From an uncultured Acidimicrobiales bacterium (GTDB taxonomy: Bacteria > Actinomycetota > Acidimicrobiia > Acidimicrobiales > SZUA-35), in NCBI GenBank assembly GCA_937925335.1, contig CALEWY010000008.1:64066-128065 (forward strand): a DNA stretch of 64,000 bases, given 5' to 3'. Both the position numbers and the translations under genes were made by a program. The first letter of the stretch is position 1, and the number at the start of each line of letters is the position of its first letter. Below the pieces are notes generated by a model that made no database searches, was not told the DNA's origin, and saw only the letters and a program-made list of their open reading frames with translations. Shown piece after piece: positions 53,201 to 61,115 of this stretch.

Positions 53201-53716
53201 GGGGTAGAGAAGTGGCATGTGGAGGTCGGCCACGATGCCCGCGGATGAGGAGGGGAGCGTTGAGCTCTTTGCGTTCGGGTCGTCGCCGATGAGGGCGATG
53301 GCCCCGCCCCATCGCGAGGTGCCGGCATAGACAGCGTGGCGAAGCGCGTCGACTGCCCGGTCGACGCCTGGAGCCTTCCCGTACCAAACGCCGATCGTTC
53401 CGTCGTAGATCGAGTCGGGTTGGGATGCGGCGAGCTGTGAACCCATCACCATCGACGCCGCAAGCTCCTCGTTGACAGCCGGACGGCATTTGATCGCCAT
53501 GTCTGGCACGGTTCGTGCCGCTCGAGCCGCCTCGCCGTCGAACCCACCGAGAGGTGAACCTGGATAGCCGGCAACCAAAGCGGCGGTTGATCGTCCGTTC
53601 GCCCGATCGGCCCTGATCTGTTCGATGGGAATCCGGGCCATTGCCTGGACGCCGGTCAGCGCCACCGTTTTCTCGGTCGCGGTGTAGCGATCCTCGATGC
53701 GATAGGTGTCGGTCAT
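50198..53716 (-). CDS. indolepyruvate ferredoxin oxidoreductase, fused subunits
   Basis: This 1172-residue single chain combines the IorA and IorB activities that oxidatively decarboxylate aryl-pyruvates to acyl-CoA with ferredoxin. The N-terminal thiamine-type domain has VAGYPGSPLGGFDGE near residue 49. The TPP/Mg region GDGTFFHSGQLAVQ is near residue 497, and the ferredoxin-type cluster CEGCGDCG ... CIEGDCPSF spans about 645-692. The gamma domain ITGIGGTGIVTISQVIG is near residue 720. The start is ATG 53716, with AGGAG six bases upstream; an upstream TTG-type extension is unlikely. It is divergent from an AsnC/Lrp regulator that probably controls it. Confidence 0.93.
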   Translation of the reverse strand: MTDTYRIEDRYTATEKTVALTGVQAMARIPIEQIRADRANGRSTAALVAGYPGSPLGGFDGEAARAARTVPDMAIKCRPAVNEELAASMVMGSQLAASQPDSIYDGTIGVWYGKAPGVDRAVDALRHAVYAGTSRWGGAIALIGDDPNAKSSTLPSSSAGIVADLHMPLLYPGDPGDVLDLGRHAIALSRFTGLWSAMKIVADVADGLTTVSLDPHRITPVTPALFDEATRRLPDGRLLTPHTIDLEQEIYEVRYPLAVNYASANGLNTATVNPSDAWLGIVASGITYREVREALERLGLDSEESIGKAGIRLLRMQMPIPFDPDTVRRFADGVETLFVIEEKMPNIESLIKDALYNQAVRPTVIGKADQHGTPLLPSFGALDADGLIAPLRRILSPVVGERLTPEVKKRQLIPLISETERAPFFCSGCPHNRSTEVPEGSLIGAGIGCHTMTLLMDPNRVGDIAGLTAMGNEGTQWIGMSDFVERDHLIQNLGDGTFFHSGQLAVQASVASGVNITYKLLYNGTVAMTGGQDPQGQMSVDEVATALLAHGVSRVLVTSDEPEKYGRVIPAPGDRQVRIGGDRLPRGVDVWDRSRLLEAQELLAKTPGTTVLIHDQACAAELRRARKRDKAPTPAERVVINPRICEGCGDCGEISNCLSVEPVETPFGRKTQINQSTCNLDFSCIEGDCPSFMLVEPADDVSSGPRPIPEAPAVADPVVVVPDDHFAMRITGIGGTGIVTISQVIGTAAMFDGYAVRGLDQIGLSQKAGPVVSDVRLSRTTANQTNRLGSGQADLLLACDQLVAATERGRLVCSPDKTVVVGSLSTTPTGAQIAQPTISAPQPGDLAELLATDTRPDQQHWADAEAITTSLFGDAVMANMFVVGMAMQAGALPLSAEAIERAINVNGVAIDRNLAAFRWGRARIADPRAAEVVAPSTVPPSTPNELTVAQTNRIDSIADSSSSAGSNSELAADLRRLTNDLIGFQDLALADRYLGIVERVATAERAVAPSSGLALTSAVAINLHKLTAYKDEYEVARLMVDTEGLAEATTLANGGSITYRLHPPMLKALGMKNKMSVGAWASPGVAALAKGKRLRGTALDPFGRAEVRRVERALIVEFEQAIETIITGLTSDNHRAAIEIASLPDMVRGYEDLKLKRAAAFREELASALARW

Positions 53717-53911
53717 CTCGGTCTCCTGGCAGAAGGTCTGGCGGTCAGAGTGCCTTCCAGAGTGCATCATCAGCGGCTGTTGGTTGATGCAGTCGCGCAA
53801 AAGCCGGTGAATTGGTCCTTTGGACTGTGGTTCGTCCGGTCAGAACGCGCCAAGATGGACCTTCCGCCGTCGATGTGACGGCCATCACAGGCTGATTCGT
53901 GAGAGGTGCGC

Positions 53912-53959
53912 ACCGTGATTGAGCTCGACCGTGATTGAGATTGACCGTGGATGAGATCG
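53912..53959. repeat. three 16-bp direct repeats over the asnC-type start
   Basis: ACCGTGATTGAGCTCG (53912), ACCGTGATTGAGATTG (53928) and ACCGTGGATGAGATCG (53944) each carry a GTG. Because 16 is not a multiple of three, the three GTGs lie in different frames and only the last (53947) opens the gene. Confidence 0.85.
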
Positions 53960-54387
53960 ACCGACAGATCGTGGCGGCCCTCCAGGCCGATGCTCGGATG
54001 ACGACGCGAGCGCTCGCCGCAGTTGTGGACCTCGCGCCATCGAGCACGGCGGCGCGGGTGAAGGAGTTGGAGCGGCGCGGCGTGATCACCGGCTATCACG
54101 CCCATGTCGACCTGGAAGCACTCGACCGTTCGATCCAGGCGATGGTGTTCATCAAGTTGTCGCCGACCGATGAAGCGACGATCAACGCGTTTCTTGCCGA
54201 GGTGTCATCGATGGAAGAGACACTGGCCGTGTACGTGATCTCCGGTGTCGAGGATGCGATCGTGCATGTGGCGGTCTCCGACGTCCGTGAGCTACGAGAC
54301 ACGGTGGTCAGGCGAATCTCCGCCATCCCGGCCGTCGCCGACGAACGAACAAGCCTGGTGTTCGACGAGATCCGATCGGCAGGCTGA
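53947..54387 (+). CDS. AsnC/Lrp family transcriptional regulator
   Basis: This 146-residue protein has an N-terminal winged helix-turn-helix (VDEIDRQIVAALQADARMTT to VKELERRGVITGYHA) and a C-terminal RAM ligand-binding domain (about 62-146). It is divergent from the fused indolepyruvate oxidoreductase, the usual place for an Lrp that senses amino or keto acids. The start is GTG 53947, the third copy of a 16-bp repeat. A TTG four codons upstream is the only extension. Confidence 0.92.
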   Translation: MDEIDRQIVAALQADARMTTRALAAVVDLAPSSTAARVKELERRGVITGYHAHVDLEALDRSIQAMVFIKLSPTDEATINAFLAEVSSMEETLAVYVISGVEDAIVHVAVSDVRELRDTVVRRISAIPAVADERTSLVFDEIRSAG

Positions 54388-54454
54388 GTCGGCTACGTCT
54401 TCGGCTTCAGCGAGTGAGAAGCTGCGAGCCTCGCTGCTCGTGGGAGAAGAAGCC

Positions 54455-56092
54455 GTGGATGCACCAGCCGATTCAAACGATGCTCATTCATACGATGCCC
54501 ATTCATACGATGTCGTCATCGTGGGCGCTGGCTTCAACGGCCTCTATCAGTTGAAGCGCTTGCGCGAGGCCGGATGGTCGGTCCGATTGGTCGAAGCCGG
54601 CAGCGGCTTGGGCGGGGTGTGGCACAACAACCGCTATCCCGGTGCTCGGGTTGATTGCCATGTGCCGAACTACGAGTACTCGATGCCGGAGATCTGGGAG
54701 GACTGGAACTGGACCGAACGCTTCCCTGGTCGCGAAGAACTCGTTGCCTACTTCGATCACGTCGACTCGATCTGGAACCTCTCGCCAGACATCGACCTCA
54801 ACACGCGGATCAGCTCGGCTCACTTTGATGAGGTCAGCGATCGATGGCGGCTGGGTGTGGATGACGGTCGTGCTTATGACTGCCAATGGCTGCTGATGTG
54901 CACCGGGTTTGGATCGGCTCCGTACGTTCCTGACCTGGCAGGACTCGCCGACTTCGATGGCATCACGCACCACACGGCGCAGTGGCCGCTCGAGGGTTTG
55001 GCGCTCGAGGGCCAGCGGGTGGGCATTATCGGCACCGGCGCAAGTGGTGTGCAGGTTGCCCAAGAAGCGGCACCCGTCGCCGAGCACCTCACCCTGTTTC
55101 AGCGAACCCCGGTCTATGCGCTGCCGATGGCGCAACGTTCGCTGACCGTCGAGGAGCAAACGATCGCAAAGCAGGACTACCTCGATGTGTTTCGTCGGCG
55201 CAACGCGCCACCGGGGAGCTTTCATGACATGGAGCGCGTCAATCGTTCGGCGCTCGAGGTCACCGAGGACGAGCGCCTCGAGGTCTTCGAAGATCGATGG
55301 GCGAAAGGCGGCTTTCACTTCTGGGTTGGAACGTTCAAAGACACGCTGTCCGACCTCGATGCGAACCGGTTGTCGTATGAGTTCTGGCGAGACAAGACCC
55401 GATCGCGCATCCGTGACGAGTCGGTGCACGAGAGCCTCGCGCCCACCGACCCGCCGTACCCGTTTGGAACCAAACGCCCGTCGCTCGAGCAGACCTTCTA
55501 CGACATCTTCGATCAGCCCAACGTGTCGCTCGTCGATCTCAAGACCGATCCGCTGATCGAGATCACCGAGGCTGGCGTATTGACCGAAGCCGGGCTGGTC
55601 GAACTCGATGTGCTCGTTCTTGCGACTGGGTTCGATGCCAACACCGGAGGCTTCACACGGCTCGACTTCCGAGGAGCCGACGGTGTGTTGATCGGTGATG
55701 CGTGGGCTGACGGCGTGGACACCCACATTGGAGTCGCAGCGCCCGGCTTCCCGAACATGTTGATGCTCTACGGACCGCAGAGCGCCGGTGCGTTCTGCAA
55801 CGGCCCGGTGTGTGCCGAGCTGCAGGGCGAGTGGGTCATCGGCTTGCTCGATCACGTTCGTCAGAACGAATACACCCGGTTCGATACCGATCCAGAGCAC
55901 GCCGCACAGTGGTCTGGCGAACTCGCCGGTTGGGCCGACAAGACACTCTTCGGCAAAGCCAACAGCTGGTACATGGGTGCCAACATCCCCGGCAAGCGAC
56001 GCCAGCTGCTCAACATCCCAAGCAGTGACGTGTACCTCGAAGCCCTCGCCGACTGCGCGGCAGCTGGCTACGAGGGATTCCGGTTTGAGTGA
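54455..56092 (+). CDS. flavin-dependent Baeyer-Villiger-type monooxygenase
   Basis: This 545-residue protein has two Rossmann motifs: FAD-binding VVIVGAGFNGLYQL near residue 19 and NADPH-binding VGIIGTGASGVQVA near residue 189. Between them, near residue 167, is FDGITHHTAQWP, an exact match to the Baeyer-Villiger fingerprint FxGxxxHxxxWP. GGVWHNNRYPGARVDCH near residue 53 is the usual Trp/Arg segment. It should convert a ketone to an ester using NADPH and oxygen. The start is taken as GTG 54455 with GGAG upstream; the first ~18 residues are repeat-derived. Confidence 0.92.
   Translation: MDAPADSNDAHSYDAHSYDVVIVGAGFNGLYQLKRLREAGWSVRLVEAGSGLGGVWHNNRYPGARVDCHVPNYEYSMPEIWEDWNWTERFPGREELVAYFDHVDSIWNLSPDIDLNTRISSAHFDEVSDRWRLGVDDGRAYDCQWLLMCTGFGSAPYVPDLAGLADFDGITHHTAQWPLEGLALEGQRVGIIGTGASGVQVAQEAAPVAEHLTLFQRTPVYALPMAQRSLTVEEQTIAKQDYLDVFRRRNAPPGSFHDMERVNRSALEVTEDERLEVFEDRWAKGGFHFWVGTFKDTLSDLDANRLSYEFWRDKTRSRIRDESVHESLAPTDPPYPFGTKRPSLEQTFYDIFDQPNVSLVDLKTDPLIEITEAGVLTEAGLVELDVLVLATGFDANTGGFTRLDFRGADGVLIGDAWADGVDTHIGVAAPGFPNMLMLYGPQSAGAFCNGPVCAELQGEWVIGLLDHVRQNEYTRFDTDPEHAAQWSGELAGWADKTLFGKANSWYMGANIPGKRRQLLNIPSSDVYLEALADCAAAGYEGFRFE
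54478..54507. repeat. two 15-bp units at start of monooxygenase gene
   Basis: ACGATGCTCATTCAT (54478) and ACGATGCCCATTCAT (54493), then a partial copy, encode Asp-Ala-His-Ser-Tyr in frame before the FAD motif. Confidence 0.85.
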
Positions 56093-56098
56093 CGCAGC

Positions 56099-56539
56099 TC
56101 AGTAACAATCGACAAAGACGGAATGGAAGTAAATCGGTTCGTCTTGTGCAACCGTCAATGCCGCTGCGCCACCTAGGACTAAGAGACATGCGATGACCGC
56201 GGTCTTCGGCATCCGCGTGAAGAACGCAGCCCCAATGCTGGCCAGACTGCTCGACACGGCGAAAGAAAGGGATTGAACCGAAACGTTTCGTACCGGCGGG
56301 CCGTACTCCGTCGGAATCGAAGTGCAGATGCTGTGGTAGCGGAGGACAGGAGTGACCCAGCCGAAGGTGTACATCCACATCACTGCTGCAGTGGCGGTGA
56401 ACAAGACGGCCGCAACGAGGAATTCGTCGGAGTGTCGGCTGCGCGCGGTGGCCACCCGGTCCGCAATGCTCGGTTGCTCGACCGGCGATGGCTCAGCGTC
56501 CAACGGTGCATGGTCGATTGTGAAGGCAGTCTCGCTCAC
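56099..56539 (-). CDS. small membrane protein of unknown function
   Basis: This 146-residue protein begins at GTG 56539 (MSETAFTIDHAPLDAEPSPV). Three hydrophobic segments lie at about 42-62, 88-107 and 112-130, and the rest is short loops ending FHSVFVDCY. I recognise no family. The coding DNA looks less GC-rich and less biased than its neighbours, which can mean a recently acquired or fast-evolving gene. It converges with the monooxygenase and is divergent from yebC. Confidence 0.6.
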   Translation of the reverse strand: MSETAFTIDHAPLDAEPSPVEQPSIADRVATARSRHSDEFLVAAVLFTATAAVMWMYTFGWVTPVLRYHSICTSIPTEYGPPVRNVSVQSLSFAVSSSLASIGAAFFTRMPKTAVIACLLVLGGAAALTVAQDEPIYFHSVFVDCY

Positions 56540-56602
56540 GTCCAGCTATCGACATGGAAGGTGCGCTCCTTGACCAGCACCGACGCAACCGAGCCATGTG
56601 AG

Positions 56603-56608
56603 TACACT
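56603..56608 (+). promoter_or_regulatory. leaderless -10 element for yebC
   Basis: TACACT ends eight bases before ATG 56617. Confidence 0.7.
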
Positions 56609-56616
56609 CGCCAGCC

Positions 56617-57375
56617 ATGTCGGGTCATTCCAAATGGGCAACGATCAAGCACAAGAAGGGCGCCGCTGATGCGAAGCGCGGAAAGCTCTTCGCCAAGCTG
56701 ATCAAACAGGTCGAAGTCGCTGCCCGCCAAGGCGGTGGTGATCCGGACTCGAACCCGACGCTGCGGACCATGTTCCAGAAGGCTCGAGACAACTCGGTGC
56801 CGCTCGACACCATCGAACGCGCCGTCAAGCGGGGCACTGGTGAGCTCGAAGGCGTCAACTACGAATCGATCACCTACGAGGGCTACGCCCCCGGTGGCGT
56901 CGCGTTGTTGATCGACGTGCTCACCGACAACCGCAACCGCGCCGGATCCGAGATGCGGTCGCTGCTCTCGAAGAACGGCGGGTCACTCGCCGAGCCTGGC
57001 GCTGTCGCCTGGCAGTTCGAGCGCAAGGGTGTCGTGAAGGTCGCTCGCGCCGCCGAAGAAGACGACGTGATGATGGTCGGCATGGAGCACGGTGCCGAAG
57101 ACGTCGAGGATCACGGCGAGCTTTGGCAGGTCACGTGCGACCCGTCCGACGTGTTGTCGTTGCGCGCTGCACTCGAAGAGGCGGGCATCGAAGTTCTCGA
57201 GTCGGACTCGACGATGATGCCGAGCAACACCGTGCCTGTTTCCGAGAAGGAAATCGCCGGAACGCTGCTTCGGCTCGTCGATTTGATCGACGATCACGAT
57301 GACGTGCAGGACGTCTACTCAAACGTCGAACTCTCCGACGAGGTCATGGCCTCACTTGGGGACGAAGAAGAATGA
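56617..57375 (+). CDS. yebC: YebC/PmpR family protein (translation or transcription factor)
   Basis: This 252-residue protein starts MSGHSKWATIKHKKGAADAK, the near-invariant YebC N-terminus. It continues with NPTLRTMFQKARDNSVPLDT near residue 47 and EGYAPGGVALLIDVLTDNRN near residue 88. YebC proteins act as regulators and, more recently, are described as ribosome rescue factors at proline stretches. In M. tuberculosis the homologue also lies between pdxT and ruvC. Its stop overlaps a 48-codon membrane gene. Confidence 0.97.
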   Translation: MSGHSKWATIKHKKGAADAKRGKLFAKLIKQVEVAARQGGGDPDSNPTLRTMFQKARDNSVPLDTIERAVKRGTGELEGVNYESITYEGYAPGGVALLIDVLTDNRNRAGSEMRSLLSKNGGSLAEPGAVAWQFERKGVVKVARAAEEDDVMMVGMEHGAEDVEDHGELWQVTCDPSDVLSLRAALEEAGIEVLESDSTMMPSNTVPVSEKEIAGTLLRLVDLIDDHDDVQDVYSNVELSDEVMASLGDEEE

Positions 57376-57518
57376 GCGAACTCACCATCTCGATCATCGT
57401 CGGTGTGGTCGTTCTCTACGTCGCCTTCAAGATCTTGAAGTTCGCCATCAAGATGGCCTTCGGTCTCGCCGTCGCGGCAGCCGCCGTCGCCGGCTATTTC
57501 ACCTATCTGGCTACGTAG
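57372..57518 (+). CDS. 48-residue membrane protein coupled to yebC
   Basis: The ATG overlaps the yebC stop by ATGA. The product is MSELTISIIVGVVVLYVAFK followed by ILKFAIKMAFGLAVAAAAVA and GYFTYLAT. It is almost entirely hydrophobic, with two helices joined by a Lys-containing turn near residues 20-27. It is too short for most gene finders. The coupling and clean start and stop argue that it is real; I recognise no family. Confidence 0.65.
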   Translation: MSELTISIIVGVVVLYVAFKILKFAIKMAFGLAVAAAAVAGYFTYLAT

Positions 57519-57646
57519 ACCCGGTTTAGAGGCGGCACCGTATCGCCGATAGTCAGTACATGAAGAGGGTGCAGATCTTTCGTGTCGGCGTCTCGAAAGA
57601 GGGGCGTCTATCTCAATGGACTGCAAGATCTGAGTGGCGTCCCTCG

Positions 57647-58930
57647 CTACTCCCGTTGTGGGGGAATCGGTGGGTCGGGATTGATGGTTGCTCCTTTCGC
57701 TCGATTGTGAGGGCCGCAGAGGAGCTGGCCGTTCCGCAGCGACGTGCGGCCGCCCTTTGCCCAAGGGAAGACGTGATCGGCTTCGAGCCAGCTGACGGGT
57801 GAGTCACACCCGTCGAATGCACAACGCCCTCGACCGCTGGCGAGGAGTGCTTGGTGAAGGCGGCGTGGGAAGCCACGGACCGCTCGGCCGAGATCGAGGA
57901 CTTCGCAATCGGGGCCAAGGATGAGTCGCCGCAGCGTTGCCCTCGAGAGGAATGCGACGGCCTCGGCGGGATGGATCGGCGTGCCGTCAATGAGTTCGCA
58001 GCGGCCGTCGACATCGTGAGCGTCGAGCGGAAGGCGGTCGGGGTCGATCGATGGGTAACGCCCGGCGGCGACACCATCTGGGTCGGCGAGGCGGGTCAAC
58101 GCATCCTCAGCGACCTCTTCGCTCATGACGATGTGTATGAGTGGCGGAGAGCCCGGCGGTGCGGTTGCGTGATGACCGCCGATCTGGAGTTCGGCGGAGG
58201 CGTCAGCCATACGTTGGGCGTGCGTTCGGGCGGTGAACTCGTCGTCGGTAGCCCTGGCGGCGGCATCAAGGTCGGCTCGCCAGAAGGCCTTGGCCCTCGT
58301 GTCGACGGCGTTCTTCACCGCAGCACCGGTCAACGGGTCGAAGTAGTTGACCTGTTTGACCATGCCGTCGGCAAGTGTGCGGATCGATCCTCTCCTGCCA
58401 CGCTTGTGCTCGGCTGGTTCGTCGCCATCAGGATCGGCGCCGAGCAGCCAGTAGCGAAGCACGTGTGCGAAGTCGCGCCAGGTGCAGCCAGCGGCGGCAT
58501 CGATCAAGTACTGCTGAGCCTCGATCAAATCGAGGTGGGTGCGAGGTATGTCGATCTTCTTCAGCGCATGGACGTGGCGACGGGTCAGAATTCCGGCAGC
58601 GAATGCGTCTGCGAAGAGCGGGAACTCGTCGAGCCATCGACCGAGCACGCGGTCGGCCGAGATCAGGCCAGGGTCGGCGTTGGTCGACGCACCGATCGAC
58701 GATGCGGTGGACCGATGACCGGTTGTGGTCTGTACGGCTGCTCGGTCAGCATCGGCCGTGACGGAACACAGCAGCGCGTCGAGTCGAGAGCGGATGGACT
58801 GCAGGCCGACGAGGTAGTGGTGGAGCTGGCGGGGAGCCAACGTGAGAGTCGGAACCTGGGCTGCCTCGTCGATCGAGACGTCGAGCGAGGAGAGCGCGCT
58901 GAGCACTCGTTGCGATCCTGGATCGAGCAC
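57647..58930 (-). CDS. DUF222 domain protein with C-terminal HNH nuclease domain
   Basis: The 427-residue protein has an N-terminal DUF222 (13E12-type) domain and a C-terminal HNH motif. The latter reads GRCAFDGCD, then WLEADHVFPWAKGGRTSL, then NGQLLCGPHNRAKG, with paired Cys zinc ligands and the catalytic His in ADH. Such proteins occur in many copies in actinobacterial genomes and are sometimes linked to mobile DNA, though their roles are mostly unknown. The start is GTG 58930. No integrase or transposase is nearby. Confidence 0.9.
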   Translation of the reverse strand: MLDPGSQRVLSALSSLDVSIDEAAQVPTLTLAPRQLHHYLVGLQSIRSRLDALLCSVTADADRAAVQTTTGHRSTASSIGASTNADPGLISADRVLGRWLDEFPLFADAFAAGILTRRHVHALKKIDIPRTHLDLIEAQQYLIDAAAGCTWRDFAHVLRYWLLGADPDGDEPAEHKRGRRGSIRTLADGMVKQVNYFDPLTGAAVKNAVDTRAKAFWRADLDAAARATDDEFTARTHAQRMADASAELQIGGHHATAPPGSPPLIHIVMSEEVAEDALTRLADPDGVAAGRYPSIDPDRLPLDAHDVDGRCELIDGTPIHPAEAVAFLSRATLRRLILGPDCEVLDLGRAVRGFPRRLHQALLASGRGRCAFDGCDSPVSWLEADHVFPWAKGGRTSLRNGQLLCGPHNRAKGATINPDPPIPPQRE

Positions 58931-59114
58931 GACAAAACCCCTTCCGTTGCCGGTGGCCTCGGTGGAGACCTCTGCGGTTGAACGGCAGCTGATGCTGCGA
59001 AAGGGGAAGAGCGTGTGATCAAGGCGACGGATCGGAGACCCGAAACCTCATGTGAACATCATTGCAGTGGGGTGTGACAGTCACCGGAAGCGAGAATGCA
59101 ACCACGTTGCGTGC

Positions 59115-59516
59115 TCAGCTCTCCCGCAGTGACTCGATCGCTGCGATGGCATCGTTGGCTTGGTCAGCGGGGACGAGCAGGTGATCGTGATGGAACCCGG
59201 CGAGGACGTTGCAGGAGAGTCTGGCGTCGGCCAGCGCGCGAGAGAAGGCTGCGGTCAGTCCAACCGCCTCGAGTGCCGAGTGGACTTCAAGGGTGAGCCA
59301 GGCGGCTTCGTAGTGGGGTTCGATGCCGTGTGAACGCGCTGCTTCGACGGGAACGACGTGTGTCATTCCCTCCGCCTCTCGCACGGTCGCCAGAGACTGC
59401 GCAGCCAGCTCGGGAGCGATGTCGCTGGAGGCGTCAGAGATGAAACAGAACGTGCCCGGCTCGCGGTGAACGGCGATTGACGCCAGCATCGTTGCGAGAT
59501 CGGTTTCGCCGGTCAC
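59115..59516 (-). CDS. ACT domain-containing protein
   Basis: This 133-residue protein carries two ACT-like folds. The second has the sequence VHSALEAVGLTAAFSRALAD and LSCNVLAGFHHDHLLVP near residues 78-115, as in DUF2241/CASTOR-type ACT proteins. These bind amino acids and may sense or regulate. It overlaps the isochorismatase gene by four bases, so the two are co-expressed. Confidence 0.85.
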   Translation of the reverse strand: MTGETDLATMLASIAVHREPGTFCFISDASSDIAPELAAQSLATVREAEGMTHVVPVEAARSHGIEPHYEAAWLTLEVHSALEAVGLTAAFSRALADARLSCNVLAGFHHDHLLVPADQANDAIAAIESLRES

Positions 59517-60079
59517 TGCGATGGAGAAGCGTTGAAGCGCACATCGGCTGTCGAGGCGGTGCCGGATTCGCGGCCGGGCGCAAGCCCCGCGTCCCAGAAC
59601 ATGTTGGTGTGGCGGATCACGTGGGCGGCCGAAGGGAGATCGTGGGCTGACATGTCATCGGTGGTGTGGGCATCACCGACGAGAATCGTGTCGTAGCCCC
59701 GAGCTAGCGCTCCGTGCAGGGTCCAACGCACACAGAAGTCGGTCTGCGCTCCCGAGACGACGAGGCGCCCAACACCGGCGTCAGCCAAGACCTGCTCGAG
59801 ATCAGTGTCTTCGAATGAGTCGCGGAAGCTCTTGTGCACGATGGTCTCGTCCGCCGCTGGTGAGAGCTCGGGAGCGAGCTCCCAGCCGTCGCTACCGGTC
59901 GGCATCTCATCGTCGTTGTGCTGCACCCAGATCACGGGGGCATCCGCTGCTCGCGCTGAGTCGACGAGTGAGTTGATGTTGGTGAGCACGACGTCGCGAT
60001 CGTGAGCGTTGGCGACAACGCCGGTCTGCACGTCGATGACGAGCAGCGCGGTGTTTGGACGATTCTCCAGGGTGGACAT
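59513..60079 (-). CDS. isochorismatase family cysteine hydrolase
   Basis: This 188-residue protein has the cysteine hydrolase triad: Asp in LLVIDVQTG near residue 16, Lys in IVHKSFRDSF near residue 83 and Cys in SGAQTDFCVRW near residue 116. Substrates of the family include isochorismate, nicotinamide and carbamoyl compounds; this one cannot be told. GAGGAGG lies about six bases before ATG 60079, so it has a strong Shine-Dalgarno and a leader, unlike many genes here. Confidence 0.92.
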   Translation of the reverse strand: MSTLENRPNTALLVIDVQTGVVANAHDRDVVLTNINSLVDSARAADAPVIWVQHNDDEMPTGSDGWELAPELSPAADETIVHKSFRDSFEDTDLEQVLADAGVGRLVVSGAQTDFCVRWTLHGALARGYDTILVGDAHTTDDMSAHDLPSAAHVIRHTNMFWDAGLAPGRESGTASTADVRFNASPSQ

Positions 60080-60187
60080 GGCAGGCCTCCTCGAACTGAG
60101 GCCGAACGCTACCAGCGCCTCGAAACGGGCGGCGGCTATGGGTTGGGCGACGGATTGGGGCGACGGGTTGCGGCGACGAGGTTGTGG

Positions 60188-61105
60188 CTAGATCCCGCTT
60201 GCCACGCCGAGAAGGCGTGAGCGGGTGACCGATCGAACGCCTCGGGTAAGGCTGACGATGGCGAGCACCCAGGCAGCTGCGCCGAGGTAGATCGCCACGT
60301 TGCCAGCACCGAAGAGCACACCGGTCGCTTGGCTGTAGGCGATCATGATGAGCGGTAGCGAGATGAGGCCGGAGGCCTGCTGTGCGGCCGCGGTCGATTT
60401 CACCTTTGCCGAGAGTCGCAAGACAAGCGACAGGCAGATGAGGAGGAACGGCGGAAGGATCCACAGGATCATCAGCCACCACTGAGCGGTGGGGAAGAAC
60501 CAGCCACCGACCTCGGGGCCGACCGTGAGGTTCACGATCAAGGAGTAGGCGCTGAAGCCAACCACCGTGGTGACGTAGCCGGGGACGACGCTGGCGATCA
60601 GCTTGCCGATGTAGATCTCACGAGCGCCGGCGGGGGAGTGGGCCAAGAACTCACCCGTTCCCTTTTCACGCTCGCCGACGATGGTTGCGGCGCCGACGGC
60701 GGTCGAGATCGTGAGTGGCACGATGACGGCAACGGGGGCGAACAAGAACACGGCGAGTGCGTAACCCGTCTGGCCTTCAGGACTGTCGCCACGAAGTTGT
60801 TCCTGCGCTTGCTGGGGGAGGACTTCGAGTGTCTCGGAGATCCGAGCGACCGTTTCGACGTCGCCGATTCGGGTGATCGTGAGCAGCAGAATCGTCGGGA
60901 TGATGACGAAGAAGAACGAGCCGAGGAGCATCATTGGAACCCAAAAGTCCCGAGCTTGAACGAGCTGCTTGAGATCGGTCCGGGCCACCGTGAAGGCTCG
61001 GCTCCAGTTCATCTTGCCGTCGCCGGATCCGCCCTTCTGGTTGGCGGACTTCTTGATCGGAGCGGTGACGGGCTTGGTTGCCTGGTCGGGTGAAATCGTG
61101 GTCAT
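60188..61105 (-). CDS. ABC-2 type transporter permease
   Basis: This 305-residue protein has a cytosolic N-terminus, then six membrane helices starting FWVPMMLLGSFFFVIIPTIL near residue 56. A large extracytoplasmic loop with QQAQEQLRGDSPEGQTG follows the first helix. The cytosolic GEREKGTGEFLAHSPAGAREI segment near residue 142 is typical of NatB/ABC-2 exporters. The start is ATG 61105, with AGAGG six bases upstream. It follows its ATPase with a 10-base gap; the substrate is unknown. Confidence 0.88.
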   Translation of the reverse strand: MTTISPDQATKPVTAPIKKSANQKGGSGDGKMNWSRAFTVARTDLKQLVQARDFWVPMMLLGSFFFVIIPTILLLTITRIGDVETVARISETLEVLPQQAQEQLRGDSPEGQTGYALAVFLFAPVAVIVPLTISTAVGAATIVGEREKGTGEFLAHSPAGAREIYIGKLIASVVPGYVTTVVGFSAYSLIVNLTVGPEVGGWFFPTAQWWLMILWILPPFLLICLSLVLRLSAKVKSTAAAQQASGLISLPLIMIAYSQATGVLFGAGNVAIYLGAAAWVLAIVSLTRGVRSVTRSRLLGVASGI

Positions 61106-61115
61106 GATGTTCCTC

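Noticed and set aside
57647..58930. HNH protein as part of a mobile element
   Set aside because: No integrase, transposase, attachment repeats or inverted repeats were seen at its borders.
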